From: an uncultured Verrucomicrobia subdivision 3 bacterium
GTDB taxonomy: Bacteria; Verrucomicrobiota; Verrucomicrobiia; Limisphaerales; UBA11358
Assembly: GCA_903895255.1 (NCBI GenBank)
Contig: CAITTG010000001.1
Coordinates: 21,799-85,798 of the forward strand
Direction of reading: 5' to 3'
Length of the DNA: 64,000 nucleotides
Numbering within the stretch: position 1 is the first letter of the stretch; each line of letters begins with the position of its first letter. Under the pieces are notes generated by a model. That model made no database searches and was not told where the DNA came from. It saw nothing but the letters and a program-made list of their open reading frames with translations. Both the position numbers and the translations under genes were made by a program. This document shows, in pieces, positions 1 to 8,534 of this stretch.

Positions 1-267
1 CACGCGGGCGTATTTAAGCTGGGCCCGGCGCAGGCTGAAATCCACCGTGGGCTTGTGGCAGGCTTTTACGAAGTCGGCCAGGTCATCGCCGGCCCCGAGC
101 CAGGCCAGAATGCCATCACCTTCCCAGCCCCAGGGAATCACTTTTTCGCGGGCGAAATCGGCATACAAGTGCCAGCCATGCTCCTGCGCGTACTTTTCAA
201 TGCCCTGATGCAGCCGGTAATCGTACCAGCCCAGGGCCAGCAGCACGCGTTTTTGTTTTTTAGGCAT
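1..267 (-). CDS. XylR-like sugar-responsive transcriptional regulator, N-terminal fragment
   Basis: Only the first 89 codons are present; the gene runs off the left edge of the window. The N-terminus (KRVLLALGWYDYRLHQGI, then VIPWGWEGDGILAWL) resembles the first part of the periplasmic-binding-protein-like sensor domain of the XylR (xylose operon regulator, AraC-type) family, where a W-x-G-D-G-I-(L)-A segment is typical. In full-length members this domain binds a sugar and controls a C-terminal AraC DNA-binding domain, which cannot be seen here. Such regulators usually sit next to sugar uptake or utilisation genes, and a sugar symporter/galactokinase operon lies less than 1 kb away. A direct regulatory link to that operon is only inference. 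The start is the ATG at 265-267; no strong ribosome binding site is seen. Confidence 0.6.
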   Translation of the reverse strand, partial: MPKKQKRVLLALGWYDYRLHQGIEKYAQEHGWHLYADFAREKVIPWGWEGDGILAWLGAGDDLADFVKACHKPTVDFSLRRAQLKYARV

Positions 268-362
268 GGTGGCGATGGCTTTCAGCTATTAATAACCTTG
301 ATGGCCCGTATTTCAAGAAATTTCGAGGTCGAGTGCGTTTTTTTCAAAAAACATGACCGGGC

Positions 363-397
363 AAAAAAATCCCCGGCGGTGCGTGAACACCCCGGGG
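363..397 (-). terminator. Rho-independent terminator of the YlbF-family gene
   Basis: Read on the minus strand, CCCCGG-GGTG pairs with CACC-(G)-CCGGGG around a short TTCACG loop, followed directly by ATTTTTTT. It lies 26 bases past the stop codon of the YlbF-family gene and before the start of the XylR-like gene. Confidence 0.8.
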
Positions 398-422
398 TGG
401 TAAAAAATATGGGCGGAACGAC

Positions 423-836
423 TTAGTGATGGCAGCCGCAGCCGTGGCCGCAGGAGCCTTCTTCGAGGTCTTCCCCGGCCGGCAGGCGGCCGAGTTCGAG
501 GGTTTTGCTGACCTGCTTGGTGATGGCCTGCTGGGTTTCATGCAGGTGCTCCTGGGCTTCGAGAAAATTCTTGGCCACGGGATTGGCGAGCAGGGCGTCG
601 CGTTCCGATTCGAAATCCGCGATTTCCTGGCCGCTGAGGGGCTGGGAATTGCGCTGCTTGTCCTGCAGCGCCTGGCCTTTGGCCATCAATTGTTCATATT
701 GGGACTGCGCCTTGTTGTCGGCCAGAAAGGCGTCAATGCTCTGGCGGGCGGCGCGCAACGCGGGCTCGTCGAGCAGGGCCTGGCACAGTTCACGGGTTTT
801 TTGAGTGACAATGGTTTCAGCGATTTCAGTGGACAT
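423..836 (-). CDS. YlbF/YmcA family protein with Cys/His-rich C-terminal tail
   Basis: A 137-residue, mostly helical, Gln/Glu/Ala-rich protein that fits the YlbF (Com_YlbF) family in length and pattern, with a long helix pair over residues 1-115. In Bacillus, YlbF, YmcA and YaaT form a complex that affects RNase Y activity, competence and biofilm formation and can carry iron-sulfur clusters; whether that applies here is not known. The protein ends in a compact tail GSCGHGCGCHH (three Cys and three His within 11 residues), which looks like a metal-binding site added to the fold. The gene is divergent from the symporter operon and has its own terminator downstream. Family assignment is from overall character rather than a diagnostic motif. 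Confidence 0.65.
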   Translation of the reverse strand: MSTEIAETIVTQKTRELCQALLDEPALRAARQSIDAFLADNKAQSQYEQLMAKGQALQDKQRNSQPLSGQEIADFESERDALLANPVAKNFLEAQEHLHETQQAITKQVSKTLELGRLPAGEDLEEGSCGHGCGCHH

Positions 837-919
837 AAATTTTCCGCCAGCGCCCGGGCTTCATGCCCCGGCGTTGCACAGCCATAATAAGCCACAAGTG
901 CAATTCAAAAGCAAACAGT

Positions 920-946
920 TTGACATCGCATTTGTGAACCGATAAT
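920..946 (+). promoter_or_regulatory. Sigma-70-like promoter of the symporter/galK operon
   Basis: TTGACA at 920-925 is followed by GATAAT at 941-946 with a 15-bp spacer (TAATTG at 943 would give 17 bp). The ATG of the symporter follows at 962, leaving a very short 5' leader with no Shine-Dalgarno sequence. Confidence 0.5.
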
Positions 947-961
947 TGTATCGAAACACTT

Positions 962-2914
962 ATGCAAGTCCTCCTCGCACCGATTGATTACGCCATCATG
1001 ATTGCTTATGTCGCCTTTGTGGTGGGCATTGGCTTGATGCTGGGCCGGTACATGAAAAGTTCCTCGGACTTTTTGACCTCCGCCCGTTCCATTCCCACCT
1101 GGGTCACGGGTTTGGCGTTTATTTCGGCGAATCTGGGCGCTTTGGAGCTGGTGGGCATGGCCGCCAGCGGTGCCAAATATGGCATTGGCACGGCTCATTT
1201 CTACTGGGTGGGCGCGATTCCGGCGATGATCTTCCTGGCGGTGTTCATGATGCCGTTCTACTACGGTTCCAAGGCGCGCTCGGTGCCGGAATATCTGAAC
1301 ATGCGCTTCGACCAGCGCGTGCGCGGGCTGAACTCGGTGGCCTTTGCGGTGATGACGATTTTCGCCTCCGGCATTTCAATGAATGCGCTGGCCAAGTTGC
1401 TGAACCAGTTGCTCGGCTGGGATTATAATGTGGCCCTCTGGGTATGTTCCGGGGTGGTGCTCGTTTATGTGCTCAAGGGCGGTCTGACCTCCGCCATCTA
1501 CACCGAGGTGCTGCAATTTTTTATGATCGTGCTGGGCTTTGCCCCGGTGGTTTATCTGGGCTTGAAAGATGTGGGCGGCTGGCATGCGATGAACTCTTCC
1601 CTCCAGCAGGTGGCGGTGAACCCGGCCGCGCTGGCCCTGAATGACAAGCCTTTCGCGGCCAATGCCTGGACCAGTGCCTGGCAGCCGCTGATCGGTGGTC
1701 CGTCCAGCAATCCGATGGGCGTGGACATGTTCGCCATGGTGTTTGGTTTGGGTTTCGTGCTGTCCTTCGGCTACTGGTGCACCAACTTCCTCGTGGTGCA
1801 GCGCGCCATGGCGGCCAAGAACATGGCGGCCGCGCGCAACACTCCGCTGGTGGCTTCGGTGCCGAAGATGTTCTTTCCCTTCCTGGTGATCGTCCCCGGC
1901 ATGATCGCCGTGGCCTTGACTTCGATTCCGAGCAAAAACTACCGCATTCCGCCGCCGATTCTTTCCGACGCGGTTTATGCCAGGGCCATTGACGCCGTGA
2001 AAAATGCCAGTCCCACGGACTCGGCTGCCGCGGTGAAATCCGTCGGCGACGCCCTCGGCAAGAAAGTTTACGCGGACAAGGTCACGGCGCTGGTCGCCGA
2101 TAACGCCACGAGCAAGCTTTCGGACGAGGAAATCCATCGTCGTTTGTACTACAGCATCGCGGAGAATGATTACGACGGGGTGATCCTCTCGCTGGTGAAG
2201 AAATACTGCCCGCCGGGTTTGCTCGGTCTGGCGCTGACTGCTTTGCTCGCTTCTTTCATGTCCGGAATGGCGGGTAATGTGACGGCCTTTAACACCGTTT
2301 GGACCTACGATATCTATCAGGCCTACTTCGCACCCAACAAGAGCGACGCCCATTACATGTGGATGGGCAAGGTGATCACGGTGGTCGGGATTCTGCTCAG
2401 CATTCTGGCGGCCTACTTTGCGTCCATGTACAACAACGCCATGGATATCATTCAACTGGTGTTCGGCTTCGTCAACGCGCCCTTGTTCGCGACCTTCCTC
2501 TTGGGCATGTTTTGGAAGCGCACCACGGCCACGGGTGCATTCCTCGGCCTGTTTGGCGGCATTGGCGCCTCGGCCTTGTTTCACGCCATCACGACCGTGC
2601 ACACCAATGTGGACGCGGCCGGCCATGTCATTAATGGCATGAAGGGCGGATATTTGACGGTGGTGTCCCAATTCCCGAGCGAAATGGCCCAGAACTTCTG
2701 GCTGGCGGCCTTTGCTTTCACGGCCTGTTTTGTGCTGACCCTGATCATCTCCCTGGCCACGAAGCGAACCAAGTCGGACGCCGACCTCAAAGGGCTGGTA
2801 TATTCGCTCACCCCCAAGATCAAGAGCGACAATCTGGTCTGGTACCAGCAGCCGGGCGTGGTCGGCACCATCCTGCTGATTTGCTGTATCATTTTGAACG
2901 TCATTTTCTGGTAA
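962..2914 (+). CDS. Sodium:solute symporter (SSS/SGLT family), probably sugar uptake
   Basis: A 650-residue polytopic inner-membrane protein. The N-terminal membrane segments and the ARSIPTWVTGLAFISANLGA region are typical of the SSS family, in particular the SGLT-like branch that carries sugars with Na+. Hydrophobic helices continue to the C-terminus, consistent with about 14 segments. A hydrophilic insertion of about 90 residues (roughly 325-414), rich in Ala, Lys and Asp, interrupts the core just before the conserved GLLGLALTALLASFMSGMAG helix. A small membrane protein and galactokinase follow on the same strand, so galactose is the most likely substrate, but the sequence alone does not prove this. 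The start is the first ATG after a plausible promoter. Confidence 0.9.
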   Translation: MQVLLAPIDYAIMIAYVAFVVGIGLMLGRYMKSSSDFLTSARSIPTWVTGLAFISANLGALELVGMAASGAKYGIGTAHFYWVGAIPAMIFLAVFMMPFYYGSKARSVPEYLNMRFDQRVRGLNSVAFAVMTIFASGISMNALAKLLNQLLGWDYNVALWVCSGVVLVYVLKGGLTSAIYTEVLQFFMIVLGFAPVVYLGLKDVGGWHAMNSSLQQVAVNPAALALNDKPFAANAWTSAWQPLIGGPSSNPMGVDMFAMVFGLGFVLSFGYWCTNFLVVQRAMAAKNMAAARNTPLVASVPKMFFPFLVIVPGMIAVALTSIPSKNYRIPPPILSDAVYARAIDAVKNASPTDSAAAVKSVGDALGKKVYADKVTALVADNATSKLSDEEIHRRLYYSIAENDYDGVILSLVKKYCPPGLLGLALTALLASFMSGMAGNVTAFNTVWTYDIYQAYFAPNKSDAHYMWMGKVITVVGILLSILAAYFASMYNNAMDIIQLVFGFVNAPLFATFLLGMFWKRTTATGAFLGLFGGIGASALFHAITTVHTNVDAAGHVINGMKGGYLTVVSQFPSEMAQNFWLAAFAFTACFVLTLIISLATKRTKSDADLKGLVYSLTPKIKSDNLVWYQQPGVVGTILLICCIILNVIFW

Positions 2915-2933
2915 ACCAACAAAGGAAATTATT

Positions 2934-3149
2934 ATGGGACTCGATATTCGCTGGCCGATTGGCCTCATGTTCACGCTCATCGGCGCTTTGCTGGCCGTGT
3001 ACGGCCTGATGACCGGTTCCAATGCCGCGCTTTACCAAAGCTCTCTTGGCATCAATATCAACCTGATTTGGGGCGCGGTGCTGCTGGTGTTCGGGGTGGG
3101 CATGTTGTTTGGCGCCATCACGGGCGCGAAAAAGCCGCCGGGCAAATAA
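2934..3149 (+). CDS. Small two-helix membrane protein of the symporter operon
   Basis: A 71-residue protein with two hydrophobic helices (about residues 8-27 and 42-62), a short polar loop with an Asn/Ser-rich segment, and a Lys-rich C-terminus (KKPPGK). It lies 19 bases after the symporter stop codon and has a good ribosome binding site (AAAGGAAA). I do not recognise the family. Its position between a symporter and galactokinase suggests an accessory subunit or stabiliser of the transporter, comparable in principle to other small partners of SSS transporters, but this is inference. Confidence 0.6.
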   Translation: MGLDIRWPIGLMFTLIGALLAVYGLMTGSNAALYQSSLGININLIWGAVLLVFGVGMLFGAITGAKKPPGK

Positions 3150-3169
3150 CGTTTAACAATGGTCAACCC

Positions 3170-3195
3170 GGCGCCGCAATGACGATTGCGGCGCC
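3170..3195 (+). promoter_or_regulatory. Perfect intra-operon hairpin before galK
   Basis: GGCGCCGCAAT and ATTGCGGCGCC form an 11-bp perfect stem around a GACG loop. It lies 20 bases after the small membrane protein gene and 30 bases before the galK start. Only a weak T stretch (CTTT) follows, so it may be an attenuator, partial terminator or RNA-processing/stability element that sets galK expression relative to the transporter. Confidence 0.55.
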
Positions 3196-3225
3196 GCTTT
3201 GCAGTTTAAAAAGGACTTAATTACC

Positions 3226-4395
3226 ATGAATCTTCAGGACCTCGCCGCGCACGTTGCCGAACAATTTCAAAACCACTACGGCCGGCCCGCCCGTTGGATT
3301 GTGGCCGCGCCGGGACGGGTGAACTTTATTGGCGAGCACACGGATTATAACGATGGCTTTGTGCTGCCGATGGCGATTGAACGTTATGCGGTGATGGCGG
3401 CGGATACCGCGTCGGTACCGGGTGCCATTTCCGTGTACGACACGCAGTTCAAGGAATCGGCCAAAATTGACATTTCCCAGCCGGTGACCAAGGGCCAGCC
3501 GAAGTGGTCCAATTACCTGCGCGGGGTCATCGCCGGATTTCAGCAACGGGCTCTGGCTGTGCCCGCCCTGGATGTGGCCATGATTTCGACCGTGCCCCTG
3601 GGTGGCGGTTTGAGCAGCAGTGCCGCGCTGGAAGTGTGCACGGCCACGTTGTTGGAAGCGGCCACGGGCAAGGCGCTGGACCCGGTGGAGAAAGCCTTGC
3701 TGGCGCAAAAGGCGGAGCACGAATTTGCCGGGGTGCCGTGTGGCATCATGGACCAATTTATTTCCGCCCTGGGGCGCGAAGGGCACCTGCTGCTGCTGGA
3801 TTGCCGCACGCGCAAAACCGAGCTGGTGCCAATGAGCGATCCGTCCGTCGCCCTGCTGATCGTGAACACGAATGTGAAGCATGAATTGGGCAGCGGTGAG
3901 TATGCCAAGCGCCGGGCCGAATGCGAAAGCGCCGCGCGGGCCTTGGGCGTGGCCTCCTTGCGTGACGCGACTCCCGAACAATTGGCCGCCCACCAGGGGA
4001 AAATGGATGGGGTGGCTTACCGCCGGGCACGGCATGTCATTGGGGAAATTGAGCGCACCGTGCACGCGGCGGAGGGGCTGCGCGCCTCGAACTGGATCGG
4101 CGCGGGGCAGTTGATGTATGCCAGTCATGCCTCTCTGCGCGATGACTACGAAGTCAGTTGCAAAGAACTCGACGCGGTCGTGGAAATTGCCGGGGACATT
4201 GGCCTGGCCGGCGGCGTCTATGGCTGCCGGATGACCGGCGGTGGATTTGGCGGTTGCGCCGTGGCGCTGGTGAAGGCTGACCAAGTGGTGGCCATTACCG
4301 AGCGAATCGCCTCGCTCTACCACGTCAAGACGGGCTTGGAAGCCACGATTTTCAGTTCCCGTCCGGCGACGGGGGCTAGCATCCTCCGGGGTTAA
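3226..4395 (+). CDS. galK: Galactokinase
   Basis: A 389-residue GHMP-family kinase that phosphorylates galactose to galactose-1-phosphate in the Leloir pathway. Visible signatures are the galactokinase N-terminal motif [19 protein letters not shown] (about residues 30-48), the glycine/serine-rich phosphate-binding loop [12 protein letters not shown] (about 124-135), CGIMDQF with the catalytic-region Asp, and the C-terminal [13 protein letters not shown] motif. The ATG at 3226 is preferred over an in-frame upstream start because it begins the family-typical N-terminus and has AAGGAC just upstream. It is the third gene of the symporter operon. Its stop overlaps the stop of the convergent phosphofructokinase gene by 4 bases. 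Confidence 0.95.
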   Translation: MNLQDLAAHVAEQFQNHYGRPARWIVAAPGRVNFIGEHTDYNDGFVLPMAIERYAVMAADTASVPGAISVYDTQFKESAKIDISQPVTKGQPKWSNYLRGVIAGFQQRALAVPALDVAMISTVPLGGGLSSSAALEVCTATLLEAATGKALDPVEKALLAQKAEHEFAGVPCGIMDQFISALGREGHLLLLDCRTRKTELVPMSDPSVALLIVNTNVKHELGSGEYAKRRAECESAARALGVASLRDATPEQLAAHQGKMDGVAYRRARHVIGEIERTVHAAEGLRASNWIGAGQLMYASHASLRDDYEVSCKELDAVVEIAGDIGLAGGVYGCRMTGGGFGGCAVALVKADQVVAITERIASLYHVKTGLEATIFSSRPATGASILRG

Positions 4396-5522
4396 TCCCC
4401 CATGCAGGTGCCCACGCGGCGGGCCGTCTGCACCCAGGAATGATCGGGCGGGACGATTTTGCGTTTGCCCGCCACTTTTTCCAGCGGCACCAACTCCGTG
4501 CCATCGCCCTTGGCGGCGACCATCACCCCGAAAATTTCCTGCTCAATCGCATCGGCCGCGCCACAACCCAGGCGGGTCGCCAGCAGCCGGTCGGCGGCCG
4601 AAGGCGTGCCACCGCGCTGCACATAGCCAAGAATGGTCAGGCGCGATTCGAGGTGAGTCAGTTCCTCCAGTTGCTTCGCCAGCCGGGTGGTGTTGCCCAC
4701 GTGCCGGGTTTCGAGGGATGCCAGTTCCACCTTGGCGGCGTATTTTTCCTTCTGATTTTTGGCGCGTTCTTTGCGCGCCTCGGCAATGGCGTAGGCCCGG
4801 GCCTCCTCTTTGGCCATGGCGCCCTCGGCGACGGCCACGATGCTGAAATTCGTGCCGTTCTTGCTCCGGCGGCGGATCGCCTCGGCAATCTTGGACACGT
4901 CGTACGGAATTTCCGGAATTAAAATCACGTCGGCGCCGCCGGCAATGCCCGCGCCCAGGGTCAGCCAGCCCGCGCGGTGGCCCATGACCTCCGCCACAAT
5001 GATGCGGTGATGGCTGTGGGCGGTGCTGTGCAGGCGGTCAATCATCTCTGTGGCAATGTCCATGGCGGTGGCAAAGCCAAAGGTGGCGTCCGTCATGGAA
5101 ACGTCGTTGTCAATCGTCTTGGGCAGGGTGATCACATTCAGGCCGGCCTGATGGAGGCGCAGGGCGTTTTTTTGTGTGCCGCCGCCGCCCAGGCACACCA
5201 GGGCATCCAAGCCGAATTTTTTGTAATTTTTGACAATCGTCTCGGTCATGTTGTGCATGCGTCCGTCGATCATCATGCGATGGGGCTTGTCGCGGCTGGT
5301 GCCCAGGATGGTGCCGCCTACCGTGAGGATGCCTGCGAGGGTGGACTTGTCGAGTTTCAGGCGGCGGTCTTCCACGAGCCCGCGAAAGCCATCGCGGAAT
5401 CCGACGATTTCCATGTTATAAAAGCCAATGGCGGCCTTGCCCACGCCACGAATGGCGGCGTTCAAGCCCGGGCTGTCGCCGCCGGCAGTCAGGATTCCAA
5501 TGCGTTTCGGTTTGGGTGGCAT
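4392..5522 (-). CDS. pfkA: 6-phosphofructokinase with atypical active-site residues
   Basis: A 376-residue PfkA-family enzyme that phosphorylates fructose-6-phosphate in glycolysis. [15 protein letters not shown] (12-26), PKTIDND (134-140; catalytic Asp138) and MGHRAGW are conserved. The nucleotide/metal loop reads LGGGGT (111-116), so the Mg2+-binding Asp of the usual GGDGS/T is Gly. Position 135 is Lys, as in pyrophosphate-using enzymes, while the position equal to E. coli Gly104 is still Gly, as in ATP users. The phosphoryl donor therefore cannot be read off safely. A helical insertion rich in Glu, Lys and Ala lies around residues 240-280. The ATG at 5522 is chosen over an upstream TTG. 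The gene is convergent with galK. Confidence 0.9.
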   Translation of the reverse strand: MPPKPKRIGILTAGGDSPGLNAAIRGVGKAAIGFYNMEIVGFRDGFRGLVEDRRLKLDKSTLAGILTVGGTILGTSRDKPHRMMIDGRMHNMTETIVKNYKKFGLDALVCLGGGGTQKNALRLHQAGLNVITLPKTIDNDVSMTDATFGFATAMDIATEMIDRLHSTAHSHHRIIVAEVMGHRAGWLTLGAGIAGGADVILIPEIPYDVSKIAEAIRRRSKNGTNFSIVAVAEGAMAKEEARAYAIAEARKERAKNQKEKYAAKVELASLETRHVGNTTRLAKQLEELTHLESRLTILGYVQRGGTPSAADRLLATRLGCGAADAIEQEIFGVMVAAKGDGTELVPLEKVAGKRKIVPPDHSWVQTARRVGTCMGD

Positions 5523-5731
5523 GCTGATTAAATTAGGGTTTATTTGGAACAAACAAAGAACTATTCCGCGCTGGCGGAGATCCGGAGGAGCCGGCTGCCT
5601 CGCCGGACCCGAAACTAGGGCGGGCGTTTTTCTTTGTCCAGCAGAAGTTATGCGGAATTTTCTTAAAGCCGGGGAGGCCTTTTTTTAGGATATCCGATGG
5701 CGCCGGTGCTCGCCATGGACTAGAGTCCGGC

Positions 5732-6793
5732 ATGTTCTTTATAGGAATTGGCACCGCCGCCCCACCGCAACGCTACACCCAGGCGGATAGCTGGGCGGCA
5801 CTCAAGCACTCAGAGTCCCTGACCCGGCTGGACCAGCGGGCGCAGGCCATCTTGCGCAAAGTGCTGGGCGGGGATAATGGCATCACCGCCCGTCACCTGG
5901 CCCTGGATCCGCTGACGGAAGTTTTTGAGCAGACTCCCGACGCCTTGCAGGCCCGCTTTGCCCGCCATGCCCCCGCGCTGGCCACAGAAGCCGCGCAAAA
6001 AGCGCTGCTCGACGCTCGTTGTCGCGCCGGGGAAATCGACGCAGTGCTGATCAGCACCTGCACCGGCTATTTGTGCCCCGGCCTGACCAGTTATGTGAGT
6101 GAGCGGCTGGGCTTGCGGTCCACTGTGTTCGCTTTGGATTTGGTGGGGCAGGGGTGCGGGGCGGCCCTGCCGAATTTGCGCGCCGCCGAGGCCATCCTGG
6201 CGGCGGGCCGCGCGCGGAAGGTGCTGTCCATCTGTGTCGAAGTTTGCAGCGCCGCCTTTTATCTGGATAACGATCCGGGGGTGCTGATCAGCGCCTGCCT
6301 CTTTGGCGATGGCGCGGGTGCGGCGGTTTTGTCTTTGGAGCCACCAAGTGCGGGCCGGCGGGTGCAATGGCAATCCGCCATCTCCAGTCATGATCCCCAA
6401 CACCGCGAGGCTTTGCGCTTCGGCCACAAGCATGGCATGCTGCGCAATATCCTTTCCCCGGAGGTGCCGCCGATTGCCGGCGCGGCGGCGGCCCGGTTGC
6501 TAGGTCAATTTCTGGCCGACCGCCAGGTTCCAAGGGAAATCATTAATGGCTGGATCCTGCATACGGGCGGGCGCGACGTGCTGCTGGCCCTGCGCGAACA
6601 ACTGGGGCTCACCGCCGCCGATGTGCGTCATAGCTCATCGGTGTTGAGTGAATATGGCAACCTTAGCAGCCCGACAGTTTATTTCGTGCTGGAGCGGGCG
6701 CTGAAAGACCCCGTGCCGGACGGACACTGGTGGATGTGCGCTTTTGGCGCGGGATTTAGCTGTCACGGCGCCTTGCTGGAAGTGCGTTCATGA
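5732..6793 (+). CDS. Type III polyketide synthase (chalcone/stilbene synthase family)
   Basis: A 353-residue, single-polypeptide homodimeric condensing enzyme that extends a starter acyl-CoA with malonyl-CoA. The catalytic triad is visible: Cys142 in GQGCGAALPNLRA, His277 in ILHTGGRDVL and Asn310 in EYGNLSSPT, with the His-Asn spacing of 33 residues typical of the family. The stop codon overlaps the start of the methyltransferase by 4 bases (ATGA), and an FAD oxidoreductase follows, so the three form a small biosynthetic operon. Bacterial relatives make alkylresorcinols, alkylpyrones or tetrahydroxynaphthalene. Which product is made here cannot be decided from sequence. Confidence 0.93.
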   Translation: MFFIGIGTAAPPQRYTQADSWAALKHSESLTRLDQRAQAILRKVLGGDNGITARHLALDPLTEVFEQTPDALQARFARHAPALATEAAQKALLDARCRAGEIDAVLISTCTGYLCPGLTSYVSERLGLRSTVFALDLVGQGCGAALPNLRAAEAILAAGRARKVLSICVEVCSAAFYLDNDPGVLISACLFGDGAGAAVLSLEPPSAGRRVQWQSAISSHDPQHREALRFGHKHGMLRNILSPEVPPIAGAAAARLLGQFLADRQVPREIINGWILHTGGRDVLLALREQLGLTAADVRHSSSVLSEYGNLSSPTVYFVLERALKDPVPDGHWWMCAFGAGFSCHGALLEVRS

Positions 6794-7479
6794 AACGTGT
6801 CGTCCAACCGGAATTATTGGACTCCCTTCCGCCGGAGGTTCCGCAGGCGCGGGGTTCGCGCCGGGATTTGCAGCGCATCAATTGGTGGATGGGGCACCAC
6901 GGCCTGCTGGCGCGCACCCTGCGCCAGCGGCTGCCCGCGCAGCTGCCCGGGCGTTTGCTGGAAATCGGCGCGGGGGATGGGGAGTTTTTTCTCCGCCTGG
7001 CCCGGCAGTTTACACCCCCATGGTCGCCGCCTCGGGCCACCTTGCTGGATATGCAGGACATTGTCGCCCCGAGTACGCTCGCGGCCTGCGCCCGGCTGGG
7101 GTGGCAGGTGGATACCGAGGTCGCCGACGTGTTTGCCGCTGTCCCCCGTTCGGAACCCGTGGCGGCGGTCTTCGCCAACCTCTTCCTGCATCATTTTGCG
7201 GACGCGGCGCTGGCGCGGTTGTTGCTGAAAATGTCGCAGCAGACGGATTTGTTCATCGCGGTGGAACCCCGGCGGGTGGCGCAGCCTTGGATTTGCGGGC
7301 AATTGCTTCGCTTGATCGGTTGCAACGCGGTCACCCTGCACGATGGCGTCGTGAGTGTGCGCGCGGGGTTTGCCGGTCGCGAACTATCCGAATTATGGCC
7401 GGATCCCGCCGGCTGGCACTTGACGGAACGGCGCGCCGGATTGTTCAGTCATTTGTTCGTCGCGCAACGCGCGCCCTGA
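6790..7479 (+). CDS. SAM-dependent methyltransferase of the type III PKS operon
   Basis: A 229-residue class I methyltransferase. Motif I is LLEIGAGDGEFFLRLA (about residues 56-71), and the acidic post-I region (LLDMQD) and a motif IV-like FANLFLHHF follow. It overlaps the polyketide synthase gene by 4 bases and ends 6 bases before the oxidoreductase gene, so the three are very probably co-translated. The likely role is methylation of the polyketide product or an intermediate; O- or C-methylation cannot be distinguished here. Confidence 0.85.
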   Translation: MKRVVQPELLDSLPPEVPQARGSRRDLQRINWWMGHHGLLARTLRQRLPAQLPGRLLEIGAGDGEFFLRLARQFTPPWSPPRATLLDMQDIVAPSTLAACARLGWQVDTEVADVFAAVPRSEPVAAVFANLFLHHFADAALARLLLKMSQQTDLFIAVEPRRVAQPWICGQLLRLIGCNAVTLHDGVVSVRAGFAGRELSELWPDPAGWHLTERRAGLFSHLFVAQRAP

Positions 7480-7485
7480 ATCGAC

Positions 7486-8523
7486 ATGAACAAACCCCTT
7501 ACCATTGTGGGCGGCGGACTGGCGGGGCTGGCCCTGGGCATCGGGCTGCGCCGGCAGGAGGTGCCAGTGACCATTTACGAGGCCGCACATTATCCACGCC
7601 ACCGGGTGTGCGGCGAGTTTGTGAGCGGACGTGGCCAGCAATTTCTGGAACGTCTGGGTGTGAGTTCTTTACTGGCGGCGGCCGGGGCGGTGCCCGCGCG
7701 GACAGTGGCGTTTTATTCACCCCGCCGCTCCTCGCCGGTTGGTTCGCTGCCGTCGCCCGCGCTGTGTCTGTCCCGCTGGCAAATGGATGCGCAACTCGCG
7801 GCGAGGTTCCGCGAGTTGGGCGGCGATTTGCAGGAGGACCGGCGGGTGGATCCCGCCACGACCAGCGAGGGCTGGGTGCGGGCGAATGGCCGGCGTCCGG
7901 CTGGGGAAGGCCCGGGCCCGCGCTGGTTTGGTCTGAAAATTCACGCCCGCAATGTGCCCTTGGTGGCGGACCTGGAAATGCATGTGTCCCCGCGGGGATA
8001 TGTGGGCCTCTGCCGGGTGGAGCAGGGGGAGGTGAACGTCTGCGGCTTGTTTCGCCGGGACTCATTGGATGCCTCGCCGACCACGGCCGGGCGGCAATTA
8101 TTGATGGGACCACCGGATTCGATCCTGCGCCAGCGGCTGGCCGGTGCGGAATTCGATGAAAGCTCGTTTTGCGCCGTGGCTGGTCTCGCGCTCGCGCCGG
8201 TGCCGGCGGCAAGCCGGGCGGAGGTTTGTGTGGGTGATGCCATTACCATGATTCCGCCGGTCACTGGCAACGGGATGTCGATGGCCTTTGAATCCGCCGA
8301 ACAGGCGGTGGACCCGCTGGTGGCCTGGAGCCAGGGGCGGCAAACGTGGGCCGCAACCCGGCGCGAAATCGCACAGGGCTGCGACGGTCAGTTCGCCCGG
8401 CGACTGTTTTGGGCCCGGCAATTGCAGCGGGTGATTCTTCATGCCCCGCTGCAAGATGCTCTGGTGGGAATGGTCGGCTGGCAATCCTGGCTCTGGCGGT
8501 TGGCATTTGCCGGCACGCGCTGA
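7486..8523 (+). CDS. FAD-dependent oxidoreductase (geranylgeranyl reductase/halogenase-like fold)
   Basis: A 345-residue flavoprotein. The N-terminal Rossmann motif IVGGGLAGLALGIGL (about residues 6-20) binds the ADP part of FAD, YPRHRVCGEFVS matches the substrate/FAD loop seen in the geranylgeranyl reductase-like group, and VGDAITMIPPVTGNGMSMA (about 248-266) is the second FAD-binding motif. It is the third gene of the type III PKS operon and probably oxidises or reduces the polyketide product. Similar PKS-methyltransferase-oxidoreductase triads occur in other bacteria, so this looks like an intact small pathway. Confidence 0.87.
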   Translation: MNKPLTIVGGGLAGLALGIGLRRQEVPVTIYEAAHYPRHRVCGEFVSGRGQQFLERLGVSSLLAAAGAVPARTVAFYSPRRSSPVGSLPSPALCLSRWQMDAQLAARFRELGGDLQEDRRVDPATTSEGWVRANGRRPAGEGPGPRWFGLKIHARNVPLVADLEMHVSPRGYVGLCRVEQGEVNVCGLFRRDSLDASPTTAGRQLLMGPPDSILRQRLAGAEFDESSFCAVAGLALAPVPAASRAEVCVGDAITMIPPVTGNGMSMAFESAEQAVDPLVAWSQGRQTWAATRREIAQGCDGQFARRLFWARQLQRVILHAPLQDALVGMVGWQSWLWRLAFAGTR

Positions 8524-8534
8524 CTTGCTATAAT
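8507..8534 (+). promoter_or_regulatory. Possible promoter for thiE inside the end of the oxidoreductase gene
   Basis: TTGCCG at 8507-8512 and TATAAT at 8529-8534 are separated by 16 bp. If used, transcription would begin near the second possible thiE start codon (ATG at 8542), giving an almost leaderless message that uncouples thiE from the PKS operon. Confidence 0.35.

Noticed and set aside
1376..3022. 548-codon open frame antisense to the symporter gene
   Set aside because: His/Gln/Arg-rich composition and full overlap with a well-supported gene; it is a GC-driven shadow.
5553..5731. Terminator-like GGGGAGGCC-T7 stretch upstream of the type III PKS gene
   Set aside because: Stem is too short (3 bp) and no gene on the plus strand ends before it.
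6744..8159. 471-codon plus-strand frame across the methyltransferase and oxidoreductase genes
   Set aside because: Composition dominated by Gly, Ala and Arg; it covers two genes with clear motifs in other frames.
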